Positions 1 through 7,715 are shown, counted from the first letter of the stretch. The stretch is DNA of 11,451 nt from Candidatus Berkelbacteria bacterium (GCA_009885355.1 VFKW01000103.1:1-11451), one strand, 5' to 3'. Notes: generated by a model not told the origin, from the letters alone. Numbers and translations are program-made.

Positions 1-599
1 CTGACAAGGTTGATAAAGCCGTTTTTCCAGGACTGCAAGGCGGCCCGCATGATCATCAAACGGCGGCAATCGCGATTGCGCTGAAAGAAGCAAACACGCC
101 GGAATTTGAGAAATATGCCCAGCAGGTCGTGAAAAATTCAAAAGCACTGGCGGCTAGTTTATTGAAAAATAAGATCACTTTAGTTGGAAATGGGTCTGAA
201 AATCATTTATTACTGCTCAATTTAGTACCGATCTTAGGAGCTGGCGGCGGGGTTTTTGCACAAGATGCGCTGGAAACTGCCGGCATGACAGCCAATAAAA
301 ATACTATCCCAGGTGAACCAGGCTCGCCATTTTATCCAAGTGGAATTCGCATGGGCACACCGGCACTAACAACTCGCGGATTGACCGAAAATGATATGGA
401 AAAAGTGGGCGATTGGATCGCGCGGGCAATCGGGGAAATTAAAGATTTTAAACTTCCGGAAAATAAAGAATTACGCAAACAATATATTGCAGATGCGAAA
501 GACAAGATTCGCACGAACGCGGAACTTTTGAAGATCAAGCAAGAAATAAGAATATTTGCCAGCCAATTTCCAGTTCCGGGCATTAAATACAAAGGATAA
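1..599 (+). CDS. glyA: Serine hydroxymethyltransferase, C-terminal part (5' end outside window)
   Basis: SHMT is a cytoplasmic PLP enzyme that interconverts serine plus tetrahydrofolate with glycine plus 5,10-methylene-THF. The frame is open from base 3 to TAA at 597-599 and gives 198 residues. The fragment starts just after where the PLP-lysine motif should lie, so that lysine is not visible. Family landmarks are present: AVFPGLQGGPHDHQ at the start, then GSENHLLLLNL (usual form GGTDNH), TANKNTIPGEPGSPF and SGIRMGTPALTTRGLTE. The C-terminus is complete. A GTG at 129 is internal to the conserved fold and is not a start. The CBS gene follows after 2 nt, suggesting cotranscription and coupled translation. 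FolD, which uses the same one-carbon pool, is encoded nearby. Identification is secure. Confidence 0.96.
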   Translation, partial: DKVDKAVFPGLQGGPHDHQTAAIAIALKEANTPEFEKYAQQVVKNSKALAASLLKNKITLVGNGSENHLLLLNLVPILGAGGGVFAQDALETAGMTANKNTIPGEPGSPFYPSGIRMGTPALTTRGLTENDMEKVGDWIARAIGEIKDFKLPENKELRKQYIADAKDKIRTNAELLKIKQEIRIFASQFPVPGIKYKG

Positions 600-601
600 A
601 T

Positions 602-1060
602 ATGAAAGTCAAAGATATTATGTCGTCTGAAATCATCAGCGTCACACCGGATACATCATTTTTAATGGCGGCGAGCCTGATCGTCTCAAAAAAAGTCAGC
701 GGCTTGCCAGTAATCGATGAAAATGGACAATGCCTCGGGATTATTTCCGAAAAGGATTTGGTGGATGCGCTTTTTCCAATCTATAAAAAACTATTGCATA
801 CGGAGAAAGACCACCTCTATAAATTGGATTTAAAAGAAATCGAGAAAAATCCAGAACCGATCAAAGAATTAAAAGTCAGTGATTTAATTGGCAACGAACT
901 AGTATTTGTCGATCAAGATTTATCAATATACGAAGCCGCCACCATGATGCTCGTATATAAAATTCGTCGACTCCCAGTCTGGGATGGGAAAAATCTGATC
1001 GGCATCATCAGTCAGGGCGATGTGAATCGCGCGATACTTGAAGACCAGCTCGGATTGTAA
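602..1060 (+). CDS. Protein of two CBS domains
   Basis: This is a 152-residue stand-alone CBS-pair (Bateman) protein. The first CBS repeat covers about residues 7-55 (MSSEIISVTPDTSFLMAASL, then SGLPVIDENGQCLGIISEKD). The second covers about 93-148 (ELVFVDQDLSIYEAATMML, then RRLPVWDGKNLIGIISQGD). A charged linker of about 35 residues separates them. CBS pairs bind adenosyl compounds such as AMP, ATP or SAM and act as regulatory modules; the ligand and target here cannot be told. AAAGGA lies just upstream of the ATG and overlaps the glyA stop region, so translation is probably coupled to glyA. No membrane segment or catalytic domain is seen. The family call is firm and the function is unknown. 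Confidence 0.9.
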   Translation: MKVKDIMSSEIISVTPDTSFLMAASLIVSKKVSGLPVIDENGQCLGIISEKDLVDALFPIYKKLLHTEKDHLYKLDLKEIEKNPEPIKELKVSDLIGNELVFVDQDLSIYEAATMMLVYKIRRLPVWDGKNLIGIISQGDVNRAILEDQLGL

Positions 1061-1066
1061 TAATCG

Positions 1067-1091
1067 AAAAAATAGCCCCGCATAGCGAGGC
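1067..1091 (-). terminator. Intrinsic terminator of the 1115-1549 gene
   Basis: Read on the minus strand, GCCTCGC and GCGGGGC form a 7-bp stem with one G-T wobble and a 3-nt TAT loop. It is followed by TATTTTTT. On the plus strand the wobble becomes a C-A mismatch and there is no T tract, so it works mainly for the minus-strand gene, whose stop codon is 23 nt upstream of the stem. Confidence 0.8.
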
Positions 1092-1114
1092 CTGAGGAAC
1101 TAAGGTGATTTTGC

Positions 1115-1549
1115 CTAACATCCCGTAGGATATATATAGATACTTATCGGCACATCGTTATCTGCATAATTTCTGAGAATCAAGTCGCTCAAACGATGCT
1201 GCTGGCAAGCATTTACGACATGCCTATTCAAATGAGTTTGCCTGACTTCCGCCAGCCTACTGACCCCGATTTTGGCACATTCTTCACAAAGAGCAATCGG
1301 CCAAGATGTTCGTCCGTCCAATTCAATCAGAGCAATCCGATTGGAAATTCGATCTTTAGAAACGCGATCTTTAGCGCAATTGAGCATCTGATTGAGAATG
1401 TCTTTTTTCTCCTGCTTGCTCAGCGTGCTCAGAATACTTACAACGATATCCAAATCGTCCTCTGTTAACATGATACTTGAAGAGACTTTGACTAAAAAAT
1501 TTCGTAGCTTCGCATCTTTAATCCGCTTCCCTCCTATTTGATTGTTCAT
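1115..1549 (-). CDS. Hypothetical small protein with possible CxxC...CxxH zinc finger
   Basis: I do not recognise this 144-residue protein. The N-terminal half is charged and probably helical (TEDDLDIVVSILSTLSKQEK). The C-terminal half has CEECAKIGVSRLAEV and then NACQQH, giving CxxC, 23 residues, CxxH. The CEEC-x-IG-x-RL pattern recalls the DksA/TraR zinc finger, but the spacing is longer, the last ligand would be His, and the aspartates of the DksA coiled-coil tip are not evident; treat this as weak. The gene is real rather than a shadow because a consensus promoter (1565-1593) precedes it and an intrinsic terminator (1067-1091) follows its TAG. The start is uncertain. ATG at 1549 would have a leader of only about 8 nt. 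An AGGAGG at 1530-1535 lies 7 nt before an in-frame ATT codon at 1522. Confidence 0.7.
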   Translation of the reverse strand: MNNQIGGKRIKDAKLRNFLVKVSSSIMLTEDDLDIVVSILSTLSKQEKKDILNQMLNCAKDRVSKDRISNRIALIELDGRTSWPIALCEECAKIGVSRLAEVRQTHLNRHVVNACQQHRLSDLILRNYADNDVPISIYIYPTGC

Positions 1550-1564
1550 GTGCTAGGTTGATAT

Positions 1565-1593
1565 ACTATACGCTTGTTTCTTGAAAATGTCAA
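1565..1593 (-). promoter_or_regulatory. Sigma-70 promoter of the 1115-1549 gene
   Basis: On the minus strand a perfect -35 TTGACA (1588-1593), a 17-nt spacer and -10 TATAGT (1565-1570) are seen. Transcription should start near 1557-1558, only about 8 nt before the ATG at 1549. It lies back to back with the thrS promoter, with 17 bp between the two -35 boxes. Confidence 0.85.
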
Positions 1594-1610
1594 TAGCATC
1601 AATTCTCCAA

Positions 1611-1639
1611 TTTACAAGCGATGTTCAATCTGTTATTAT
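1611..1639 (+). promoter_or_regulatory. Sigma-70 promoter of thrS
   Basis: TTTACA (1611-1616), a 17-nt spacer and TATTAT (1634-1639), each one base off consensus. Predicted transcription start is near 1646, about 22 nt before the ATG at 1668. No room is left for a T-box leader or other long leader regulation. This placement excludes the longer reading frame that begins at 1581. Confidence 0.78.
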
Positions 1640-1667
1640 TGAGCTGTATTTATATAAAGGAGTCATT

Positions 1668-3398
1668 ATGGAAAAGATTAACTCTCTTGATTCGATGAGG
1701 CATACTGCATCTCATGTTTTGGCGCTAGCTGTCAAAAAACTTTTTCCAGATACCAAATTTGGCATCGGGCCGACAATTGATAATGGTTTTTATTATGATT
1801 TTGAGCTTGCAGCGCCAATTTCAAATGATGATTTAGCAAAAATCACCAAAGAAATGTACAAAATTATTAATGCTAATTTACCGGTTGAAAAATCGGAAAT
1901 GACTAAAGATGAGGCCAGAGAATTTTTCAAAGATCAGCCTTTTAAACTTGAATTGATCAAAGGAATTGCCGATGAAAAAGTCGGTATTTACACTATCGGC
2001 GATTTTGCCGATCTTTGTGCCGGGCCACATGCCGAAAAAACGGGCGAAATCAAAGCTTTCAAACTTCTTTCATTAGCCGGAGCTTATTGGCGCGGGGATG
2101 AGAAAAATGAGATGCTGACTCGTATTTATGGCACGGCTTTTAGCTCAAAAGAAGATCTTGAAAACCATTTGAAAAATTTAGAGGAAGCAGCCAGACGAGA
2201 CCATCGAAAGCTGGGCAAAGAATTGGGATTGTTTGTTTTTTCTGAGCTAGTAGGCCCCGGATTGCCACTTTACACTCCAAAAGGCGCACTTGTGCGCCGA
2301 CTAATTCAGGGATATTCAAACGAATTACGCCAAAATATGGGCTATCAGGAAGTTCATACACAACAGATAAATAAAGCCGAACTTTTTAAAGTTTCCGGTC
2401 ATTATGACAAATATAAAAATGACATGCTGAAAGTTGTATCAAATTATTCAAAGGAAGAGTATTTTTTAAAGCCGATGAATTGTCCACAGCATACCCAGAT
2501 ATTTGCTGCCGAATCACACAGCTACAAAGACCTACCGATTCGCATTGCCGATTTTGCCAACCTTTATCGCGATGAAAAGCCAGGCGAATTGAATGGGCTT
2601 TCCCGCCTCAAAGGTTTTTCTCAAGACGATGGTCACTGTTTTTGCCGCGAGGATCAAATTGAAGATGAATTTTCTAAACTACTCGACGCCATCAATATAG
2701 CAATGAAAAGATATGGGATGGAATATCATATCAGACTTTCTCTTCGCGATGAAAATAATACTCAAAAATATTTAGGCGATGACGAGACCTGGAAAAAATC
2801 TCAAGAAATTTTGGAGAAACTCTTAATTCATAAGAAAATTGATTATGAAAGAGCTGAAGGCGAAGCCGCCTTTTACGGTCCAAAAATGGATTTGATGGCA
2901 ACAGACGCTATTGGCCGAGAATGGCAATTATCGACAGTCCAGCTGGATTTCAACATGCCGAAGCGTTTCGATCTCGAATACATCGGTCAGGATGGCGGCC
3001 GCTATACGCCAGTTATGATCCATAGCGCGATTGTTGGCTCGCCAGAGCGATTTATGGGAGTTTTGATCGAACATTATGCTGGCGCTTTTCCATTTTGGTT
3101 GGCTCCAGTGCAAATCAAGGTCGTGCCTGTGTCTGAGAAAGTGTTTGATTATGCCTGTAAAGTATATACTAAACTCCAAGAAACTGGGGTTCGAGTCGAA
3201 GTCGATATGTCGGATGAAACTTTGGGCAAAAAAATTCGCACAGCTGAAATGCAAAAAATTCCGTACATACTGATTGTTGGGCAAAAAGAAGCCGATCTTG
3301 CGACAAAGGAAGAGCTGCCGGTTTCTGTGCGCTCAAGAAAAGATGGTGATATGGGACAAATGAGTATCACGGAATTACTTGAAAAAATAAAAGATTAA
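1668..3398 (+). CDS. thrS: Threonyl-tRNA synthetase lacking the TGS domain
   Basis: This 576-residue cytoplasmic class II synthetase charges tRNA-Thr. It begins directly in the editing (SAD) domain: HTASH (residues 12-16) is the HxxxH editing motif, with partner LCAGPH further on. The catalytic core has KPMNCPQH (zinc Cys), motif 2 YRDEKPGELNGLSRLKGFSQDDGH (zinc His) and motif 3 with IHSAIVGSPERFMG (zinc His and Arg). A standard anticodon-binding domain ends the protein (APVQIKVVPVSEK to the C-terminus). Common bacterial ThrRS has about 640 residues with a 60-residue N-terminal TGS domain, which is absent here. The ATG at 1668 is chosen because AAAGGAG lies 5 nt upstream and the promoter ends at 1639. 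The extra upstream codons from 1581 do not look like TGS. Confidence 0.97.
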   Translation: MEKINSLDSMRHTASHVLALAVKKLFPDTKFGIGPTIDNGFYYDFELAAPISNDDLAKITKEMYKIINANLPVEKSEMTKDEAREFFKDQPFKLELIKGIADEKVGIYTIGDFADLCAGPHAEKTGEIKAFKLLSLAGAYWRGDEKNEMLTRIYGTAFSSKEDLENHLKNLEEAARRDHRKLGKELGLFVFSELVGPGLPLYTPKGALVRRLIQGYSNELRQNMGYQEVHTQQINKAELFKVSGHYDKYKNDMLKVVSNYSKEEYFLKPMNCPQHTQIFAAESHSYKDLPIRIADFANLYRDEKPGELNGLSRLKGFSQDDGHCFCREDQIEDEFSKLLDAINIAMKRYGMEYHIRLSLRDENNTQKYLGDDETWKKSQEILEKLLIHKKIDYERAEGEAAFYGPKMDLMATDAIGREWQLSTVQLDFNMPKRFDLEYIGQDGGRYTPVMIHSAIVGSPERFMGVLIEHYAGAFPFWLAPVQIKVVPVSEKVFDYACKVYTKLQETGVRVEVDMSDETLGKKIRTAEMQKIPYILIVGQKEADLATKEELPVSVRSRKDGDMGQMSITELLEKIKD

Positions 3399-3431
3399 AC
3401 TAAAAAACCGCCGGAAGGCGGTTTTTTAGTT
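3398..3431. terminator. Bidirectional terminator shared by thrS and folD
   Basis: This is a perfect inverted repeat with 15-bp arms around a GGAA (GNRA-type) tetraloop at 3413-3416. The GC core is CCGCC/GGCGG, flanked by A6 on the left and T6 on the right, so it serves both strands. The last base of the thrS stop and the last base of the folD stop form the two ends of the repeat. Confidence 0.95.
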
Positions 3432-4210
3432 TAGCTATTTGCAGCTATTGCGACATTTTTTAAAAGCAATGAGACTGTGATCGGACCGACGCCCCCTTTG
3501 GTCGGAGTAAGTGCTTCGACATGATCTTTTACACGTTCAAAATTTACTTCATCTCCAACACTGATAACTACAGAATCTTTTTTGATCAACTCTTCTGTAA
3601 CGACGCCAGGGGTTCCAGTGGCGGCGATTAGGATATCGGCGTCTTTGACTTTTTTTAATAGATCTTTTGTTTCAGTATCAATGGCTTCAACGTCATATTT
3701 TCTAGCTTTTAAAATTTTTTCCAGCGGCTTGCCGATCAGACGGCCGCGACCCAAAATCACAATCTTTTTGCCATGGGTATCAATTTTGTATTCATCGATA
3801 ATTTCAACTATAGCACTTGGGGATGGAGCGGCAAAATGACCGGTTTCTTTTAGATCATCAACGTCTTTTTTATCCTCAATAGCCGATAGAACATTATTTG
3901 TGTCAAAATTTTCAGGCAAAGGCAATTGAACAATAATACCGTGGACGTCTTTATCATTATTTAAATATTTAATAGTTTCGATGACTGAGTCTTCTTTTTC
4001 TTCTTCATCAAAGCGATAGAGTGAAAAATCCATTCCCAATTCATGGGCACGTTTTTGCTTGATCGAAACATATATCTCACTATCTTCACGATTGCCAACT
4101 AAAATCACAGCTAAATGCGGAATGATATTTTTCTTTCGAAGCTCATGCACGATATTGAGAGTTTCATTTTCAATTTTTTCTTTGATTGGTTTACCTTCAA
4201 GTAATAACAT
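3431..4210 (-). CDS. folD: Bifunctional methylene-THF dehydrogenase/cyclohydrolase, short divergent form
   Basis: FolD oxidises 5,10-methylene-THF to methenyl-THF with NAD(P)+ and hydrolyses it to 10-formyl-THF in the cytoplasm. The 259-residue protein has YVSIK (Tyr47 and Lys51, the YxxxK catalytic pair), GIIVQLPLP (91-99), KDVDD (115-119, usually KDVDG), the nucleotide-binding loop ILGRGRLIGKP (152-162) and TPTKGGVGPIT (235-245). The usual PCTP substrate-side motif is replaced by AAPSPSA (127-133). It is shorter than the usual 280-300 residues. The ATG at 4210 is chosen: AGGAG precedes it and the promoter lies at 4230-4258, so the frame's upstream codons to 4258 overlap the promoter. The catalytic residues argue for an active enzyme; the odd binding motifs leave cofactor choice open. 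Confidence 0.92.
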   Translation of the reverse strand: MLLLEGKPIKEKIENETLNIVHELRKKNIIPHLAVILVGNREDSEIYVSIKQKRAHELGMDFSLYRFDEEEKEDSVIETIKYLNNDKDVHGIIVQLPLPENFDTNNVLSAIEDKKDVDDLKETGHFAAPSPSAIVEIIDEYKIDTHGKKIVILGRGRLIGKPLEKILKARKYDVEAIDTETKDLLKKVKDADILIAATGTPGVVTEELIKKDSVVISVGDEVNFERVKDHVEALTPTKGGVGPITVSLLLKNVAIAANS

Positions 4211-4229
4211 TTTACTCCTATGACTTGTT

Positions 4230-4258
4230 ATTATACTAATTTTTTGGCTTGGCGTCAA
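4230..4258 (-). promoter_or_regulatory. Sigma-70 promoter of folD
   Basis: On the minus strand TTGACG (4253-4258), a 17-nt spacer and a perfect TATAAT (4230-4235). Transcription should start near 4223, about 13 nt before the ATG. The -35 box begins 3 nt after the stop codon of the upstream membrane-protein gene. No terminator separates them, so readthrough from the glycan operon may add to folD expression. Confidence 0.88.
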
Positions 4259-4261
4259 TTA

Positions 4262-6685
4262 TTATTTTGCATCTTTACGAAAAACTTCGACATTATCATT
4301 ATTATATATCCTGGTATATCGTTTGTCATTTCTCAATATGGTCAAATTATCAGATACGTTTTGAGTTGAAATTAGCTCAAATTCATATCCGTCCTCGACA
4401 ATAATATAGTCTGCTTGACCGATACCATTTGGAAAAAGATAGCTGATTTTTCGATTGGTAAAATGAGGCGATATACGATTTGTGGCTGATACAATGGCCG
4501 TTTTTGGAATAGTTCTTCTGAGTTCATCAAGATATTTTTTTGATGTATTTCGATATGTAAAAGGTTTTAAGTCGCGAGCTTGAGAGTACGGCATTGGAGA
4601 ATAGATAACACTTGAATAAATTACACCTATAATAGTATATACTAAAGCGATTTTCTCAATATTGATTATCGAGATTTGCTTGCCGCCAATTTTGATCCGA
4701 TTATGAAGAGTTTTTATCAAAAAACGCAAACCAAAGATGGAAGAAATAATTATAAATGGAGCAATGTCACTGGTATATTGATAATTTATCATGCGCATTT
4801 GAGTCTGATCGCTCAATATATTTAGAGCAATCGGTGGTATAGCTAATATTATATAAGGAGAAAATAGAGATAAAAATCCGGTTGGAATTGTAACAAGGAT
4901 TAGATAAAACCATCGGTTGTTTGCACCGATATAGCGGATTGCACCCATAGGCTGAAGCACGAGGTGTTTGATAATTTCTAATGGAGTATTGCCAAAATTT
5001 TTGTAATAGACTAACCCAAAATGAGAGGTAGCATCAATTCTTGCTTCAGGCATTATTTTACCTAACAATAAAGCAAACCAAAGCATAGCAATTGAGCCGA
5101 TTGCTATGCCTACTTTCCAATTTTTTTGACGAATAATGATATATAAAGAAAACAATATTATAATAAAAGCGATTGTTTCTTTAGTTGCCAGGGCCAATAG
5201 ACAAAATATTATAAATGGAACATAATTTTTTTTGTATACATAATAAAATGCAAATGATAGAAATGACGTGGCAAGAGTGATGGAGTGAAAATCGAAGATA
5301 TTGGCCCATTGAGTACCTGGATACATGAGATAGGCAAATGCCATCGTCAGAGCTAGTTTATTATTTTTTAAGACGTCTTTTGCTAACCAAAATATTGGTA
5401 GTGCTCCGAGGGCAACGACAATCGTCTGAATGAAAAGCAATGTATATGGGGATGAAGCCAGCCAATAAAACGGAGCTAATAAGACGAGGAAAATATCGCC
5501 ATGGATGGAAAATCTGGAAACTTGAGAACCAATTTCAGGATTGGTGAGCTGGAAAAAATTGCCATAGGCGGTATTCCAGACAGTTTGATCCATATTGCCA
5601 AGATCATAACGAGAAGTGAGATAATTGCTGTGACGCATAAATGTCAAAGTCAAAAAATATGCGATATAGATACTGATCATCAGCGCCAGATAAAAAGAAT
5701 GAGGATTTTTTTTGATATATTCATTTGCTTTACCAACTAGAGAAAATTTGGAAATTTTCTTGGCAGAAAGTATAAATAATAAAGCTAAAAATTCACTTAA
5801 CATCATCATTAAACGAGTCGAGATGGCAACCAAGCTGGCAAGGGATGAAGAAATCACACTTTTTAAGATCGTAACGATGGCGGCTTCTCTGACGCCCAAC
5901 CCCATCGGCGTTACAAAACTCAAATATCCAATTGCCCAAGCAAGGACAAACGAACAGGAAAGCCAAAAAATTGATATGCCGGATAAGTTGACAAAAGCGG
6001 CGGCAGTCAAATATGAGCCAAATCCATAAGCTAGCCATGCAGAAGTATATACTAATAAAATGACTATCGAGTCGGCATAACCAAGATTGAAATCAATTTT
6101 TTCTTTTTTCCATTTGTAAAATGCAAAATTGATAATCTTGCCGAGTATTTTTGGATTTATAATAGTAATGACAATCGGGAAAATAAATATTAATGACCAA
6201 AGCGGCATTTTTAACCCATGGCCTCCGGCCATAAAGACAATAATTCCCAAACCTAGACTAGTGCCTATCAAATAAAATATTTCAAGAAGAAGGCTCAAGC
6301 TAGCTATCCTTTTGGCAATTTTTTCTTTGTCACAAAGGTAAACACGACCAACGAACGACCATACATTGCCTGGAATATAACGACTAAATTCAGAAATAAA
6401 CCAGATATAGCCTGATTTTGAAAAGTTTAATTTGCCACCTAATTTTTTTAGTATATACCACCAACCTAGAGATCGTAGAAAAAAGTAACTAAGAAAAAAT
6501 GGTAGCGCCAGCCAAAGATAACCAATTTTTGCATATTCAATACGGCTTGCCAGATCTGGCCAACTACCCCAGAGAAATTTACCAATAAAAAAAATCGACA
6601 AGCCTAATACTAAAATTTCCAAAACCGGCTTGATGATTTTTTTTAATTTAATTATTGCCATTGATCTATATTTTCCATGAATCAT
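4262..6685 (-). CDS. Fusion membrane protein: UPF0104/LPG-synthase-TM-like region plus DUF2079 (GT-C-like)
   Basis: This is an 807-residue polytopic membrane protein. Residues about 20-310 fit the lysylphosphatidylglycerol-synthase TM region (UPF0104): SRYIPGNVWSFVGR (101-114) and TPMGLGVREA (259-268) are its conserved loops. Residues about 330-800 fit DUF2079: RYDLGNMDQTVWNT (359-372), IHGDIFLVLLAPFYWL, IFDFHS (463-468) and a KE pair in a membrane-bounded segment (502-503). DUF2079 resembles GT-C glycosyltransferases, and UPF0104 members are tied to lipid or polyprenyl-sugar handling. The GT2 gene ends 6 nt upstream, so the two form an operon. I infer use of a lipid-linked sugar on the outer membrane face; substrate and acceptor are unknown. 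The start may instead be Met9 (6661), as neither has a strong SD. Confidence 0.85.
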   Translation of the reverse strand: MIHGKYRSMAIIKLKKIIKPVLEILVLGLSIFFIGKFLWGSWPDLASRIEYAKIGYLWLALPFFLSYFFLRSLGWWYILKKLGGKLNFSKSGYIWFISEFSRYIPGNVWSFVGRVYLCDKEKIAKRIASLSLLLEIFYLIGTSLGLGIIVFMAGGHGLKMPLWSLIFIFPIVITIINPKILGKIINFAFYKWKKEKIDFNLGYADSIVILLVYTSAWLAYGFGSYLTAAAFVNLSGISIFWLSCSFVLAWAIGYLSFVTPMGLGVREAAIVTILKSVISSSLASLVAISTRLMMMLSEFLALLFILSAKKISKFSLVGKANEYIKKNPHSFYLALMISIYIAYFLTLTFMRHSNYLTSRYDLGNMDQTVWNTAYGNFFQLTNPEIGSQVSRFSIHGDIFLVLLAPFYWLASSPYTLLFIQTIVVALGALPIFWLAKDVLKNNKLALTMAFAYLMYPGTQWANIFDFHSITLATSFLSFAFYYVYKKNYVPFIIFCLLALATKETIAFIIILFSLYIIIRQKNWKVGIAIGSIAMLWFALLLGKIMPEARIDATSHFGLVYYKNFGNTPLEIIKHLVLQPMGAIRYIGANNRWFYLILVTIPTGFLSLFSPYIILAIPPIALNILSDQTQMRMINYQYTSDIAPFIIISSIFGLRFLIKTLHNRIKIGGKQISIINIEKIALVYTIIGVIYSSVIYSPMPYSQARDLKPFTYRNTSKKYLDELRRTIPKTAIVSATNRISPHFTNRKISYLFPNGIGQADYIIVEDGYEFELISTQNVSDNLTILRNDKRYTRIYNNDNVEVFRKDAK

Positions 6686-6691
6686 TCTAAA

Positions 6692-7621
6692 TTAGTGTCT
6701 CTTTTTTTTGCTGAGATTTACCTGTGAATAATATGTGATGAGTTCCGCGATCAAACCGGTAAAAAATATTTGTAAACCGGCGATGACAAACATAATTCCA
6801 AATATTAGCAAAGGACGACGTCCGATGCTCTGAGCATAGCCATAGTGGAGAATACTCAAATATATTAATATTATCAAACCTACAAAAAGCAATGTCAGCC
6901 CGATCGGACCGAATAGATGTAATGGTCGTTTTAAGAATTTGGTGATAAAAACTACGGTCAACAGATCAAGAAAGCCACGAATAAATCTGGAAATACCATA
7001 TTTGGATTTGCCAAATTGACGCTTGCGATGGTGAACGATGATTTCATCTATTTTATAGCCTTTGTGCTTGGCCAAGACTGGAATAAAACGATAAAGCTCG
7101 CCATAAATCGACAGACTTTTCACAACTTCCAGGCGATAAATTTTCAAACCGCAATTGATATCGTGCAGGTTGACACCAGATAATTTTCGAATCATGCCGT
7201 TGAAAAAGAAAGATGGAATGGTTTTATGCCATGGATCGTGACGATCTTTTTTCCAGCCGGAAATTAGATCGCATTTTTTTTCATTGAGTGCTTTAATAAG
7301 TCGTGGGATTTCTTTTGGATCATCTTGTAAATCAGCATCCATGGTCACGACAAATTCACCCTTTACTTCATCGAAACCGGCTTGTAAGACAGCGGCCTTG
7401 CCTTGATTTTGACTACGATGAATGAGTTTAATCTCAGGATTTTTTCTTTCCAGTTCTTTTGCAACGTTGTATGAATTATCGGTACTACCATCATTGACTA
7501 AAATAACTTCGCACTTTTTATTGAGCGATTTTAAAACTGGTTGTAGCTCCTGCCATAGTTTTTCCAATGATCCTTCTTCATTATAGAAAGGAATCAAAAC
7601 AGATAAATAAATATTTTCCAT
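6692..7621 (-). CDS. GT2 family polyprenyl-phosphate glycosyltransferase (GtrB/ArnC/DPM1-like)
   Basis: This 309-residue enzyme has a cytoplasmic GT-A domain (residues about 1-215) and two C-terminal membrane segments (about 233-258 and 271-297). Motifs visible: SVLIPFYNEEG, VNDGSTDNS (42-50), the metal-binding MDADLQDDP (94-102, DAD at 95-97), HDINCGLKIYR (153-163) and HHRKRQFGKSKYG. These are typical of enzymes that move a sugar from a nucleotide donor to undecaprenyl phosphate. Such proteins usually supply a GT-C transferase, which matches the DUF2079-containing gene 6 nt downstream. GGAG lies 5 nt before the ATG at 7621. The basic tail SKKKRH should face the cytoplasm. Family is secure; the sugar cannot be read from the sequence. 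Confidence 0.93.
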   Translation of the reverse strand: MENIYLSVLIPFYNEEGSLEKLWQELQPVLKSLNKKCEVILVNDGSTDNSYNVAKELERKNPEIKLIHRSQNQGKAAVLQAGFDEVKGEFVVTMDADLQDDPKEIPRLIKALNEKKCDLISGWKKDRHDPWHKTIPSFFFNGMIRKLSGVNLHDINCGLKIYRLEVVKSLSIYGELYRFIPVLAKHKGYKIDEIIVHHRKRQFGKSKYGISRFIRGFLDLLTVVFITKFLKRPLHLFGPIGLTLLFVGLIILIYLSILHYGYAQSIGRRPLLIFGIMFVIAGLQIFFTGLIAELITYYSQVNLSKKKRH

Positions 7622-7634
7622 ACTGTCTCCATTG

Positions 7635-7668
7635 ATATTATCCTACCTTATATATGGTCACAAATCAA
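7635..7668 (-). promoter_or_regulatory. Probable promoter of the glycan operon
   Basis: Two overlapping 17-nt-spaced pairs can be drawn on the minus strand: TTGATT (7663-7668) with TAGGAT (7640-7645), and TTGTGA (7658-7663) with TAATAT (7635-7640). Each box matches consensus at 4 of 6 bases, so a promoter here is likely but its exact position is open. Confidence 0.5.
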
Positions 7669-7686
7669 GTATTTAATTTCCAAAAT

Positions 7687-7715
7687 TTGACCTTTTGTGG
7701 ATTCTAGGATATTAT
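7687..7715 (+). promoter_or_regulatory. Sigma-70 promoter of the DsbA-like gene
   Basis: TTGACC (7687-7692), a 17-nt spacer and TATTAT (7710-7715). Predicted start is near 7722, giving a leader of about 24 nt that holds GGAG 5 nt before the ATG at 7746. It diverges from the glycan operon promoter. Confidence 0.83.

Noticed and set aside
129..599. A 156-residue gene starting at GTG 129
   Set aside because: SHMT homology continues upstream to the window edge, so this GTG is an internal valine codon.
1196..1468. Plus-strand 90-residue ORF opposite the small minus-strand gene
   Set aside because: The minus-strand frame has promoter and terminator; the plus frame has neither and no family features.
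1581..1667. Longer thrS frame from 1581
   Set aside because: It covers the promoter (1611-1639), the residues do not resemble a TGS domain, and the ATG at 1668 has a good SD.
4211..4258. Longer folD frame from 4258
   Set aside because: The codons overlap the -35 and -10 boxes; FolD homology begins at the ATG at 4210.
5501..6038. ORFs of 79-105 residues opposite or in other frames of the membrane-protein gene
   Set aside because: They are shadows of a long frame with clear membrane-protein motifs.
3161..6053. Palindrome AGTATATACT repeated at 3161, 4634 and 6044
   Set aside because: In all three cases it is the in-frame codons GTA TAT ACT (Val-Tyr-Thr) within conserved-type coding sequence; chance with codon bias is the simpler explanation.
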